From Nibrella saemangeumensis (GTDB lineage: Bacteria > Bacteroidota > Bacteroidia > Cytophagales > Spirosomataceae), in NCBI RefSeq assembly GCF_039541915.1, contig NZ_BAABHD010000080.1, forward strand, positions 105,049-169,048: a DNA stretch of 64,000 bases, read 5' to 3'. Below are positions 52,291-62,200 of the stretch, one piece after another. How positions within the stretch are numbered: the stretch's first letter is position 1; the number at the start of each line of letters is the position of its first letter. The translations under genes and the position numbers were made by a program. The notes under the pieces were generated by a model, which had not been told where the DNA came from, searched no databases, and saw only the letters and a program-made list of their open reading frames with translations.

Positions 52291-52734
52291 ATGACGCACC
52301 CGTCGGACCAGCGCGCTTACTTTTTCAAGATTGACACCACCATTAAGCGAATCAGAAATGCCTTGCAGAAGCGGTTCAACGAGGCTGATGTGGACCTGAC
52401 CGTTGACCAGTGGGTGCTAATTGACCACCTCTATCGAAACCCCGGTATTAGTCAGAACGTGCTGGCGGACATGACCACCAAAGACGCGCCAACCGTAACC
52501 CGCATCATTGACCTGCTCTGCAAAAAAGGCCTGACCGAGCGACGCATGGCCGATAACGACCGTCGTAAATTCCTCATCTTCCTGACCCTTGAGGGCAAAC
52601 ACAAATACCATGAAGTGCTCCCTCTCGTCGTCGAAATCCGGCGCAAAGGCTGGGGTAGCCTCAGCGAAGACGACTACCAGCACTTCGTCCGCATCATGGA
52701 CTCCATATACAACAACTTTAACCACGACGAATGA
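52291..52734 (+). CDS. MarR-family transcriptional regulator
   Basis: A 147-residue regulator with a winged-helix fold: recognition region SQNVLADMTTKDAPTVTRII and wing KGLTERRMADNDRRKFLIFL. MarR proteins bind palindromes and are released by small aromatic acids. Its place inside the phenylalanine/tyrosine operon suggests that it controls it. Its stop overlaps the fahA start by four bases (ATGA). Confidence 0.9.
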   Translation: MTHPSDQRAYFFKIDTTIKRIRNALQKRFNEADVDLTVDQWVLIDHLYRNPGISQNVLADMTTKDAPTVTRIIDLLCKKGLTERRMADNDRRKFLIFLTLEGKHKYHEVLPLVVEIRRKGWGSLSEDDYQHFVRIMDSIYNNFNHDE

Positions 52735-53918
52735 GCTATCCCTACGGAATCTTCAGTTATGATATTGGCAGCCCGCGGGCGGGCGTTCTGGTCGGTGACC
52801 ATATTCTGGACCTGGAGGTGATTGGCCTGCTGGGCTTTTTTAATGATTTATCAATCGACCCGGCCGTCTTTACCAAACCCTATCTCAACGATTTTATGGA
52901 ACTGGGTCGCCCCATCTGGCGGGAGGTCCACCAGCACCTCGCCGACCTCCTGGCCAACGACCAGGCAGCACTGAAAGACGTTGCCGGACAGGTACTGATT
53001 CACCGCTCGCGGGCGACGCTGCACATGCCAGTGCGCGTCGGTGACTATACCGATTTCTACGCCAGTGAAGAGCACGCAACCAACGTCGGCCGTATGTTCC
53101 GGCCCGATGGTGAACCGCTGCTGCCTAACTGGAAACACCTGCCGGTGGCCTACCACGGGCGGGCATCCTCCATTGTTGTATCGGGTACACCCATCCGCCG
53201 GCCGAAAGGACAGTTTCTTGGGCCGGATAACAAGCCGGTTTTTGGTCCGTCAAAAGCCCTGGACTTTGAACTGGAGATGGGGATAGTGATTGGCAAATCA
53301 TCTAAGCTGGGTGAGCCGGTTTCGGTGGAAGAAGCGGAAGATTACATTTTTGGATTTGTGCTGTTCAACGACTGGTCGGCGCGGGATATTCAGCGGTGGG
53401 AGTACCAGCCGCTGGGGCCGTTTCTGGGTAAGAATTTTGGCTCGTCTATTTCGCCCTGGATCGTACCACTCGATGCGCTGGAATCGTTCCGGGTAGCCGG
53501 GCCGAAGCAGGAGCCGGTACCCCTGCCTTATCTGCAGACAGCAAAGCCCGGCCATTTTGATATTACCCTGGAGGTAACGCTACAGGCCGCCAATGGGCCA
53601 GAAATGCTCATCAGTCGCTCCAACGCCCGGCACCTGTACTGGAATGCCGCGCAGATGATTGCCCACCATACCATCAACGGCTGTAACCTCAATGTCGGTG
53701 ACATTATGGCCACCGGGACCATATCAGGCACCACGCCAAACAGCTACGGCTCCCTGCTGGAACTGACCTGGAACGGCAAACAGCCCCTGACCTTGCCGGA
53801 CGGCTCTACCCGTACCTTTTTGCAGGACGGTGATACCATCACCATGCGGGGTATTGCAAAGAATGACCAGACGACCGTTGAATTTGGTGAAGTAACCGGA
53901 ACCATAACTTCTCTATGA
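52731..53918 (+). CDS. fahA: Fumarylacetoacetase
   Basis: A 395-residue fumarylacetoacetate hydrolase, the last step of tyrosine breakdown (to fumarate and acetoacetate). The C-terminal FAH domain has the metal-binding ELEMGIVIG and NDWSARDIQRWEYQPLGPF segments, with Asp and Glu in the family positions, and KNFGSSISPWIV. It starts inside the MarR stop. The isomerase that should precede it, maleylacetoacetate isomerase, is not encoded in this window. Confidence 0.93.
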   Translation: MSYPYGIFSYDIGSPRAGVLVGDHILDLEVIGLLGFFNDLSIDPAVFTKPYLNDFMELGRPIWREVHQHLADLLANDQAALKDVAGQVLIHRSRATLHMPVRVGDYTDFYASEEHATNVGRMFRPDGEPLLPNWKHLPVAYHGRASSIVVSGTPIRRPKGQFLGPDNKPVFGPSKALDFELEMGIVIGKSSKLGEPVSVEEAEDYIFGFVLFNDWSARDIQRWEYQPLGPFLGKNFGSSISPWIVPLDALESFRVAGPKQEPVPLPYLQTAKPGHFDITLEVTLQAANGPEMLISRSNARHLYWNAAQMIAHHTINGCNLNVGDIMATGTISGTTPNSYGSLLELTWNGKQPLTLPDGSTRTFLQDGDTITMRGIAKNDQTTVEFGEVTGTITSL

Positions 53919-53976
53919 ATCTCCCTGTTCCTCTGTGAAACAATTTAGTTATTGCAGAGAGGAACACGGAGATTCA
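53916..53976. repeat. Word-type inverted repeat between fahA and the flavin reductase gene
   Basis: Arms 53916-53934 and 53958-53976 pair at 18 of 19 positions. The left arm begins in the fahA stop codon. It is built of the words GAATCTCC, TGTTCCTCTGTG and their complements. It ends 13 bases before the next start. Confidence 0.75.
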
Positions 53977-53989
53977 CGGAGGTAATAAT

Positions 53990-54877
53990 ATGAGAAGTAT
54001 TGATCCAAAAGACTTATCCCAGCCGGAGTTTCACCGGCTGATGATCGGCTCCATCGGGCCGCGGCCTATTGCGTTTGCCAGCACCGTCGATGCCGGAGGC
54101 CGGGTGAATCTGAGTCCGTTCAGTTTCTTTAATGTTTTCGGCTCCAACCCGCCGACGCTGGCGTTTGCGCCCAACAATAACCGCCATGGTCAGAAGAAAC
54201 ATACGCTGCTGAACATCGAGGAGGTGCCGGAGGTGGTCATCAATATCGTGAACTACGACATGGTGGAGCAGATGTCGCTGGCGAGTGCCGAGTATGAGCG
54301 GGGAGTGGATGAATTTGTCAAAGCGGGCTTTACGCCGGTACCGTCGGAGCGGGTACGCCCGCCGAGGGTGGCCGAGTCGCCGGTTTCGTACGAATGTGCC
54401 GTGCAGCAGGTCGTAACTATTGGGAATGGCCCCGGAGCGGCCAACCTGGTCATTTGTGAAGTAAGGCTGGCTCATTTTCGGGACGATATTTTTGACGAAA
54501 AAGGTGTAATTGACCAGCGCCGGATTGATCTGGTAGGCCGCATGGGGGGCGAGTATTACTGCCGGGCGCATGGTGAAGCGCTTTTTGAGGTAGCGCGGCC
54601 GCAACGCGGTATCGGAGTTGACCAGTTACCGGCCCCAATCCGCAACAGCCGCATCCTGACCGGCAGCGATTTAGGCAAACTGGCGACCATTGACGAGCTG
54701 CCCGCACGTGAAGAAATTGTGAACTTTCGGCAGGCCGATGGCATCGATGATATGTTTGAGGAAGCCCGTAACGGGTGTCAGTATCTGCCTGATTTGCTGC
54801 ATACTAAAGCCAAACAGTTACTCAAAGAAAACCGTGTTCGCGAAGCCTGGCTGGTGCTGTTGCAGGATAAGAAATAG
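53990..54877 (+). CDS. Flavin reductase-like FMN-binding protein
   Basis: A 295-residue protein of the split-barrel flavin reductase family (DIM6/NTAB). The FMN-binding region includes PRPIAFASTVDAGGRVNLSPFSFFNVFGSNPP and the family sequence VINIVNYDM. It is the fifth enzyme-type gene of the plus-strand run. It may supply reduced flavin to an oxygenase or serve an unrelated redox role. No other oxygenase of the two-component type is nearby. Confidence 0.85.
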   Translation: MRSIDPKDLSQPEFHRLMIGSIGPRPIAFASTVDAGGRVNLSPFSFFNVFGSNPPTLAFAPNNNRHGQKKHTLLNIEEVPEVVINIVNYDMVEQMSLASAEYERGVDEFVKAGFTPVPSERVRPPRVAESPVSYECAVQQVVTIGNGPGAANLVICEVRLAHFRDDIFDEKGVIDQRRIDLVGRMGGEYYCRAHGEALFEVARPQRGIGVDQLPAPIRNSRILTGSDLGKLATIDELPAREEIVNFRQADGIDDMFEEARNGCQYLPDLLHTKAKQLLKENRVREAWLVLLQDKK

Positions 54878-54937
54878 ATAAGTTTTCGTTGCGTCGTATA
54901 GGGTTAATCCGTACCTTAACCCAAAACCGACTGCAAA

Positions 54938-55300
54938 ATGACAACATCAGTAGAAAACTTCCTGGACAGCTATAAGCCTGAAGTCAAGGATATTGCGCTG
55001 AAAATCCGCGAACTTGTTCGCACCGTTTTGCCCGATGCCATCGAAGAAGTTCATACCGGATATAAAACCATTAAGTACGGAAGCGGCCCCCATATGTCAG
55101 AGGAAATCTGCTATATCGCTCCGCTGACGTCGAGCGTCAACCTGGGTTTTCATTATGGCACCCTCATCCCCGACCCCGACGGAAAACTACGGGGAACGGG
55201 CAAACTGCTCCGTCATATCAAGTTCGAATCCCCCGACGAAATCGACGCTGGCAAGCTGCAATCGCTGTTGATCGCGGCTAAAAATCAGGCGAAGTTTTAG
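54938..55300 (+). CDS. DUF1801-like small protein
   Basis: A 120-residue soluble protein of the DUF1801/YdhG type: IRELVRTVLPDAIEEV, YKTIKYGSG, FHYGTLIPDPDGKLRGTGKLLRHIKF. Members have no known activity. It lies 60 bases after the flavin reductase gene on the same strand and may end the transcript. Confidence 0.8.
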   Translation: MTTSVENFLDSYKPEVKDIALKIRELVRTVLPDAIEEVHTGYKTIKYGSGPHMSEEICYIAPLTSSVNLGFHYGTLIPDPDGKLRGTGKLLRHIKFESPDEIDAGKLQSLLIAAKNQAKF

Positions 55301-55303
55301 TGT

Positions 55304-55379
55304 GCAGTTTTCAGTAGGCAGTGAGCAGTAGGCATATGTACCGGATCTCATTTTCTGCCTACTGAGAACTGCCTACTGC
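55304..55379. repeat. Word-type inverted repeat between convergent genes
   Basis: GCAGTTTTCAGTAGGCA (55304-55320) pairs with TGCCTACTGAGAACTGC (55356-55372) with one mismatch, and GCAGTAGGCA (55325-55334) with TGCCTACTGC (55370-55379). It fills the gap between two convergent genes and uses the same words as the coding insertion at 44614-44702. Confidence 0.75.
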
Positions 55380-55978
55380 TATTGCTTCACCCCCATCCTC
55401 CGCAGGTATGCATCCAGCGGTTCGAGGTCCATTTGCTTCCGGCGCCGGTCAATGCCGGCCTGGTCTTCGATGGGGTAGAGTTCCTTTTGTCCCTGGTTGT
55501 TGACGCGGACCTGGGTGCCGTATACCTGATTTTCGCCATTCTGAATACGAACCAGATCGGTCAGGATGGCGGCACTGGCTTTGTCGAGTTCACCTTTATT
55601 AGCCGCTTCGGTGATCAGCGGCAGGTATTTTTGGTGAACGGCTTTGTCGGTACTTTGCTGAATAATCATAAAGGCGACCTGATCGAGCGGCTGGCCCACC
55701 AGACTACGCCCTGGATACCCCTGGCGGCTGATGATCTGGTCTACCTCCTGTAGGTGGCGGTCGTTCATAGTTTTGAGCCTGGCCCGGAACTCCTGCGCTT
55801 CTTTGGAGCCCCAACCGTATTGCTGCTCGGTTTTGGCGTATGCCTGCCGTTGTTGCTGGTCTTCGGTATACATGCGGTTCAATTGTGCCCGCAGGTCACT
55901 GGTAGTGGCTTTCTGCTGCGCCAGCACAAGGGTACAGAACAGGCATTGCGTCAAATAAAGAAGGAGTATGCGTTTCAT
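55379..55978 (-). CDS. Secreted DUF6624-like protein
   Basis: A 199-residue exported protein from the ATG at 55978; the frame runs 26 codons further but the signal peptide (LLLYLTQCLFCTLVLAQQ) fixes this start. The mature part matches the DUF6624 pattern: QLNRMYTEDQQQR, DQIISRQGYPGRSLVG, AFMIIQQSTDKAVHQKYL, LYPIEDQAGIDRRRKQM. Its function is unknown. Confidence 0.8.
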   Translation of the reverse strand: MKRILLLYLTQCLFCTLVLAQQKATTSDLRAQLNRMYTEDQQQRQAYAKTEQQYGWGSKEAQEFRARLKTMNDRHLQEVDQIISRQGYPGRSLVGQPLDQVAFMIIQQSTDKAVHQKYLPLITEAANKGELDKASAAILTDLVRIQNGENQVYGTQVRVNNQGQKELYPIEDQAGIDRRRKQMDLEPLDAYLRRMGVKQ

Positions 55979-56052
55979 GTTGAGTTGTCGTTTTAGATAC
56001 AACCTCAGGGAGGTGAGCGATGTTTGCCGACGAAAACCGGGATTATAGGTGA

Positions 56053-57831
56053 TCAATAGCCCATGGAGGTGTTGTCGGACCGGGGATCGGATGCGCCTTC
56101 AAGTGTGCCGTCAGGGCGAACCATGATGCAGTCCATCCGGCCGAGCGAGTTGGTCAGGCGCTCCAGCGTATAGCCCCGGCTCTGGAGGTACTGAAGGGTT
56201 TGTTCCGAGAAAGCCCCACTCTCAAACGTGGTCTTGTCGGGCAGCCACTGGTGATGAAACTTCAGCGCATTCACCGACTCCTGCATTGTCATGCCGTGTT
56301 CAAGCACGTTCATGATGGTCTGGAACACGGAGGTAATAATGGTGGAACCGCCGGGGGTACCCACGACCATGTATAGCTTACCCTCTTTTTCGACAATGGT
56401 CGGCGTCATCGACGATAGCATGCGTTTGCCCGGCGCAATGGCGTTGGCCTGGTTGCCGATGAGCCCGAACATATTCGGCACCCCCGGTTTTACGCTGAAA
56501 TCATCCATTTCGTTGTTGAGCAGAAATCCCGCTCCGCCCACCACAACCTTGCTGCCATACCCCCCGTTCAGCGTAGTCGTTATCGATACCGCGTTGCCGT
56601 CTTTATCCACTACCGAAAAGTGGGTGGTTTCCATACTTTCGTAACCCGGAATCATGCCTCCTTTTACCTGCCGGCTATCAGTTGCTTTGGCATAACTAAA
56701 ATCGGCCCAGCGGGACGTCAGGTAATCGCGGGAGGTAAGCTGGTCGACCGGCATTTTCACAAAGTCCGGATCACCCAGAAACTTGGCCCGGTCGGCATAG
56801 ACCCGCCGTTCGGCTTCAATCATCACCTGCACGGTCGAATCGGTGTTCCAGCCCCAGCGCCGGATCGGCAGGGGCTCCATCAGCCGCATGAGCTGCACCA
56901 GCGCTACTCCGCCACTCGACGTGGGCGGCATGGTAATGATCCTGTAATTTTTGTAAGGGGCAACGATAGGCTCACGCCAGGCTGAGCGGTAGTTTTTAAG
57001 GTCCTCATCGGTAATCAGGCCGCGTCCCCGCTGCATCTCGGCCACCAGCAGCCGGGCCGTTTCGCCTTCATAAAAACCCGCCCGCCCCTGGGCCTGAATG
57101 CGCCGAAGTACCGCACCCAAGTCTTTCTGTACCAGTTGTTCACCCGGTTGCCAGGCGGTAGTATCTGCTTTCTGAAAATAGGTTTTACCGGGGTTTACCT
57201 GACGAATCAGCGGCAGGGTACTGGTTAATCCGGCCGCCTGAATGGTGGTCAGCGCGAAACCCTTTTCGGCCAGATCAATTGCCGGCTGAAGCAGTTGCGT
57301 CCATGGCAGCTTCCCGAACCGGCGGTGGGCTTCGACCATACCATCGACCGAACCGGGAACACCAACTGCCAGGTGGCCCAGCGTACTCAGATCGGGAACG
57401 ACATTGCCGGCTGCGTCGAGGTACATGTCTTTATGCGCCTTAGCGGGTGCTTTTTCGCGAAAATCTAGGGTATAGGCAGTACCCGCTTTGTCCCGGTACA
57501 CCATGAAACCTCCTCCGCCGATGTTCCCGGCCACCGGATAAACGACCGCCAGCGCAAACTGCACGGCCACGGCCGCGTCGACGGCATTACCCCCAGCTTT
57601 GAGGATGTCGACACCAACCCGGGAAGCCTCCGGGTGCGCCGAGGCCACCATGCCGCTGGAAGCTATCACTCCCGGTTTATTGGAGAAAAAGCGGTCGGAG
57701 CCGGTACGGGACTTTTCGCTGTCGTACTGGTAGACGCCCTGCCCCTCGCGCAAACTGACGGGTTTGCGGCAGGACGACGTCAGCAGAACAACCGACAGGA
57801 AAACGGTGACAAGTGATAAGGAACGGTTCAT
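56053..57831 (-). CDS. ggt: Gamma-glutamyltransferase (lipoprotein type)
   Basis: A 592-residue Ntn hydrolase. The precursor is cut before Thr402 of TTHFSVVDKDG to give the active Thr. Other motifs are GGNAVDAAVAVQFALAVV, GNIGGGGFMVY and PGGSTIITSVFQT. The leader has a lipoprotein signal (VFLSVVLLTSSC), so it is anchored in the envelope. It releases glutamate from glutathione and gamma-glutamyl peptides. The C-terminus ends ASDPRSDNTSMGY, as in the family (substrate-binding end). Confidence 0.92.
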   Translation of the reverse strand: MNRSLSLVTVFLSVVLLTSSCRKPVSLREGQGVYQYDSEKSRTGSDRFFSNKPGVIASSGMVASAHPEASRVGVDILKAGGNAVDAAVAVQFALAVVYPVAGNIGGGGFMVYRDKAGTAYTLDFREKAPAKAHKDMYLDAAGNVVPDLSTLGHLAVGVPGSVDGMVEAHRRFGKLPWTQLLQPAIDLAEKGFALTTIQAAGLTSTLPLIRQVNPGKTYFQKADTTAWQPGEQLVQKDLGAVLRRIQAQGRAGFYEGETARLLVAEMQRGRGLITDEDLKNYRSAWREPIVAPYKNYRIITMPPTSSGGVALVQLMRLMEPLPIRRWGWNTDSTVQVMIEAERRVYADRAKFLGDPDFVKMPVDQLTSRDYLTSRWADFSYAKATDSRQVKGGMIPGYESMETTHFSVVDKDGNAVSITTTLNGGYGSKVVVGGAGFLLNNEMDDFSVKPGVPNMFGLIGNQANAIAPGKRMLSSMTPTIVEKEGKLYMVVGTPGGSTIITSVFQTIMNVLEHGMTMQESVNALKFHHQWLPDKTTFESGAFSEQTLQYLQSRGYTLERLTNSLGRMDCIMVRPDGTLEGASDPRSDNTSMGY

Positions 57832-57916
57832 GAATCACAGGTTGTAATACGCTCAAACCACTAAACTACAAAAACAAGCCAATAATCCATGCGTACTACG
57901 GTTTAGCCCTAAACGT

Positions 57917-57947
57917 TTTGGCAACGAGTCTAAAAAAGGTAACTTTG
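57917..57947 (+). promoter_or_regulatory. Bacteroidota-type promoter for the ABC permease
   Basis: TTTG (57917-57920), 19 bases, TAACTTTG (57940-57947): a full match to the TTTG-N19-TAnnTTTG consensus. The start codon is at 57996. Confidence 0.7.
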
Positions 57948-57995
57948 ACAAGTAACGACCAACGGCAATCTGCTTACTGATCACAGCTAACGACC

Positions 57996-59237
57996 ATGCG
58001 ATTTCTCCGCCAAGTTCTCGAAAGTTTCCGTTTTGCCTGGCAGGCGCTCCGGTCCAATCTGCTGCGCACTACCCTTTCGCTGCTGGGCGTCACCATTGGT
58101 ATCTTCGCCATTATCGCCGTCTTCACGCTGGTTGATTCGCTGGAACGCAGTATCAAAGACCGGCTCAGTGTGATCGGCGACCGTACCCTGTACGTGCAGA
58201 AGTGGCCGTTTGTGTTTGACCCCAGCTTCCCCTGGTGGCGGTACTTCCAGCGCCCCGAACCTACCTATGCTGAGTACCGGATGCTGGCCGACCGGCTGGA
58301 GAATGCCGAAGCTATTACAGCTATGAGCGGTAAAGGTAACGTAACGGTCAAGAACCAGAACAACGTGATGAAAGCCCGCGTGTTTGGGGTAACGTACGCG
58401 TATAATGTCATCATGGAGGTACCCATCGAGCAGGGTCGTTATTTTCAACCCCAGGAGATGGAGGCCGGGCGTAACGTAGCGATCATTGGTGCCGACCTGG
58501 CGGATAATCTATTTCCCGGTCAGTATGCCGTTGGCCGAACGCTGAAGGTTAGTGGCTTAAATTTTATAATTATTGGCGTCCAGGAGCGGCAGGGAACGGG
58601 TCTGATTGACGTGAACGGTCCACCCGATGAGCGGTGTATCATCCCCTATCCCACCTTTGCCAAGCTATTCCAGTCCATCCGTCCCGGTGTATCGATAGCG
58701 GTAAAAGGCAGGGCCGGCGACGAAGATTTAATGGAACTGGAAAGTGAGATCAGGGGCGTCCTGCGCGCCCGGCGCAGCCTTAAACCCGCCCAGGAAGACA
58801 ACTTCTCCATCAACCGGCCGGAGGCTTTGATGGCTGCCATCGGCGGTATCTTTAGTGTGCTGACGCTGGCCGGCTGGGTCATCGGCAGTTTCTCCATTCT
58901 GGTAGGTGGCTTCGGCATCGCCAATATCATGTTTGTGTCGGTGAAGGAGCGCACCAACATCATCGGTATCCAGAAATCGCTGGGTGCCAAAAATTACTTT
59001 ATCCTGTTTCAGTTTCTGTTCGAAGCCGTGCTGCTGAGCCTGGTCGGTGGGCTGGTCGGCATCCTGCTGGTGTACCTGCTGTCATTCATGCAGTTGGGCT
59101 CACTCGACATCCAGCTCTCCCTCGGCAATATCCTGCTCGGTCTGGGGGTATCGTCTATTATTGGCGTCATCTCCGGTATCATTCCAGCTCTTGCAGCCGC
59201 CCGCATGGACCCAGTCATCGCCATTCGCTCCAAATAG
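57996..59237 (+). CDS. MacB-type ABC transporter permease
   Basis: A 413-residue permease with an N-terminal transmembrane helix (LLGVTIGIFAIIAVFTLV), a periplasmic MacB_PCD domain (about 40-250), and three C-terminal helices of an FtsX domain (about 285-410). MacB/FtsX permeases work with an ATPase (and often a membrane-fusion protein) in export or in signalling across the envelope. No ATPase gene adjoins it, so its partner lies elsewhere. It has its own promoter and converges with the macroglobulin gene two bases away. Confidence 0.87.
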   Translation: MRFLRQVLESFRFAWQALRSNLLRTTLSLLGVTIGIFAIIAVFTLVDSLERSIKDRLSVIGDRTLYVQKWPFVFDPSFPWWRYFQRPEPTYAEYRMLADRLENAEAITAMSGKGNVTVKNQNNVMKARVFGVTYAYNVIMEVPIEQGRYFQPQEMEAGRNVAIIGADLADNLFPGQYAVGRTLKVSGLNFIIIGVQERQGTGLIDVNGPPDERCIIPYPTFAKLFQSIRPGVSIAVKGRAGDEDLMELESEIRGVLRARRSLKPAQEDNFSINRPEALMAAIGGIFSVLTLAGWVIGSFSILVGGFGIANIMFVSVKERTNIIGIQKSLGAKNYFILFQFLFEAVLLSLVGGLVGILLVYLLSFMQLGSLDIQLSLGNILLGLGVSSIIGVISGIIPALAAARMDPVIAIRSK

Positions 59238-59239
59238 TG

Positions 59240-62200
59240 TCACTGTACCTTGATCAATGTTGTCCCCGAAACCGGCCGGCCGTCGGCGGTGATGCCCTGG
59301 ACGACAACGCGAAGGGTGCGGACCACATCAGACAAGGGAAACGCGATGCCCGATTGCCCTTTGGAGTCGGTCTGCATCAGCGGCTTCCAGTACAGCACAT
59401 CCCGCCGGTCGATGCGGTCGTTGAGGTCGGGCGCTTCGCTGCCGTAGCGGGGCGTATAAAACTCCCGCTGGGCGGAAAAACCAATCAGTGAGAAGGCGCT
59501 GACACCCTTGCCCGGCTCCTTTGATACCTCCGATACAGTGCGCTTAGTATAAAAGGCGATTACTCCATTGCCGCCCCGTACCCCGTAAATGCCGGCCGTA
59601 CCGCCATTTTTCAATACCTCAATCCGCTCAATATCATTCGGATTGAAGGGCATCAGGGCATTTCCGTCGGGATCTTCAATAGGTACACCGTCCATTAAAA
59701 ATAGCGGCTGAGTACTGCTGATGAAACTACCGATGCCGCGAACGGTCACCTGATAACGCATCGCCTGCGTTTCGGGATCATTCCCTCGGGTTACCTGCAC
59801 CCCGGCTATCCGGCCAATCAGCATATCGTACAAATTGCCAAACCGGGGTGACTTCTCATCAAAGAGCAGGGTGGCATCGGCGCTGTTGTGGATACTGACC
59901 CGCTGCACATGCGCCGGCCGCTCTGCTGGTTTGAACCCCCGAACCACTACCTCCTTCAGTAGTTTGGCCTGCTTGTCGCGGTACAGCTCCGGATCGGCCT
60001 GCTGCCGCAGTTGAGCAGCTTCGAGCTGACCCTTCAGCAGCGACCAATCGGGCGGTTGCGTCCGGATGGCTGACCGGGCAAAGAGTGCTTCGGGCTTTTC
60101 CGGCACAATCTTTCCTTTCAGGGGCTTCAGCCGGGGGTCCATGATCTGCGCCACCAGCCGCGCCGTATCGGCAAAGGCCAGGCCGTTCAGTCGGAACAAG
60201 CCATCCCGGTCCGCTCCGACCGACTTGGAAAAAGAGGGCCGGGTATTCAGCGACGAAATCAGCAGTTCGGCGTACGGGATCGGTTTCTGCTTCTCGTCCA
60301 GCACCCGCCCGTTCAGTACAATACCGCCGATGGTATCGGTCACTGCATCGGCACCGATCCAGCTGATGCGTCGCCAGCCCTGGGTGAGCAGCAGATCGTC
60401 GAGTGCCCGGCGCGTTTCCACACGTTTACTGGTGAAATAGCGGTTCGGTTGTTCAACCCGGCCACGGAGGTCACCCGTCAGCAACAGGTGCGTCCGGATG
60501 TCTGCAGCAACACTGTCGTCTGGCAGTTGACCGGCATCCGTAATGGCTACGGAGAAAAAGCCGACGGGTGCGGCATTGAAAGCATCATTCAGTTTGAGGT
60601 CAAGGCGGACTCGCTCGCGGGGTTTGTATTCCGATTTATCGGCTACTACCTTCACCGCCACCGGAGCGATCCTTTCCGGCACAAACACCAGTCGTTCAGC
60701 CTGCGGATGGCCCTGCGCGTTTAACAAGGTTACCTGAGCAATCCCTTCCGGCAGCTTGGCCGCCGGCACGAACAGCCGGGCTTTTCCGTCCTGCAACTGC
60801 ACCCTGGCCTGATACAGCAGCAGACCCCGGCTTTGCACCGCCAGGTACACAGGCTGGCTGCGGTACCGCTCCGAGGCCTGCACCCGCAACACAAGCTGAT
60901 GGGTATCACTCACCATATCGGCCGTCAGCACCAGCCCCTCCGCTGCTACCGGCGGCAGCGCCACCGTTTGCCGGACAGTCCCCGCCGGAACGTCCGCCCG
61001 ATAGCTACGGCCAGCCTGCGGGGTAACCAGAACACTGCCTATGCCAACGGCATTGCTGGTAAAGGAAACAAGTTCGTTGCCCTGTTCATCAACGATCCGC
61101 CCGGATACAGTTTTGCCGAGCCCGTCACGTCCAACCACTTTAAAGCCTAAGCGGGTAGACAGGCCACCCACCCACTGCCCACCCTCCGGCAGAAACTGCA
61201 CGTCAAGACTATCGGTGTTAAGAGCTTTTCCAGCAAATGTACTCCGTACGAGATTATACACCGATAGCGTACGCTCAAACGCCGGGCGGGGCAAGACCCG
61301 CTCCTCATCGATATAGGCCCGCAGCCGGTACGTGCCGGTTGCCAGCGTATCGGAGAATCGGAAATCGCCCGTAGCGCGTCCGTCGGCCACCCGCAGCCAC
61401 TGATGCTGAATCACCTTACCATCGGGCGACACCAGATCGATATGCAGGGCATCCTCCCCATCCAGTTTACGGTGCGAGACGGCATCCAGCACGTACGCGC
61501 TCAGCCACAGCCGGTCACCCGTCGCGTAGAGTGACTTGTCCGTCTGAACGTAAACGGCCGGCGTGGGTCGGGTATGGTTCTGCGTCCAGGCCCGGCTCAG
61601 CGAATCCTGCCGCCGGTCAGCCGCCAGTACCTGCCCCTCCCCTGCCAGCTGCTCACTGTTCACGGCCGGCTTGACCTCCGGTTTCCAGTCGGCGGGCAGC
61701 AGGCTCCCTAAACGCTCGTTGCCAAGGTACCCTTTTACCTCCATACCATTCGGCAGGGTAATCCAGCCGTCGGCGGTCATTTCCATCGTGCGTTGCGGCA
61801 AGGCCATCTGCGACCAGGCATAGGCCACATCCGAATAGGGCGAAGTGCGGGAATTGATTTTCGTATAAAAAATTTCCAGCGGGGCCGCCGACACCAGCCG
61901 GCGCTCAAACGACAGCCGCCCCGGCTGGATCAGCGTAGCCAGGCTGACAGGCTGTAACCGACGCCCTACATCCCGCAACAAGGTCGGCCGGTCCATTGTG
62001 CGCATTATGGACGGATTAACCTGATACACCAGAAATCCCTCCTGTTCAAAGTTACCAGCCACCAGACTGGCCATCAGGTGACGGAGTGAACCCTCATAGG
62101 CGACCAGCCGGTTCAGCCGCCAGCGTTCTGCCTGCTTCGGATTTTCCGGCTGCATTTCCTCAAACCGGCTGTTTCCGCCGTAGTAAGTAATTGTTTTGTT

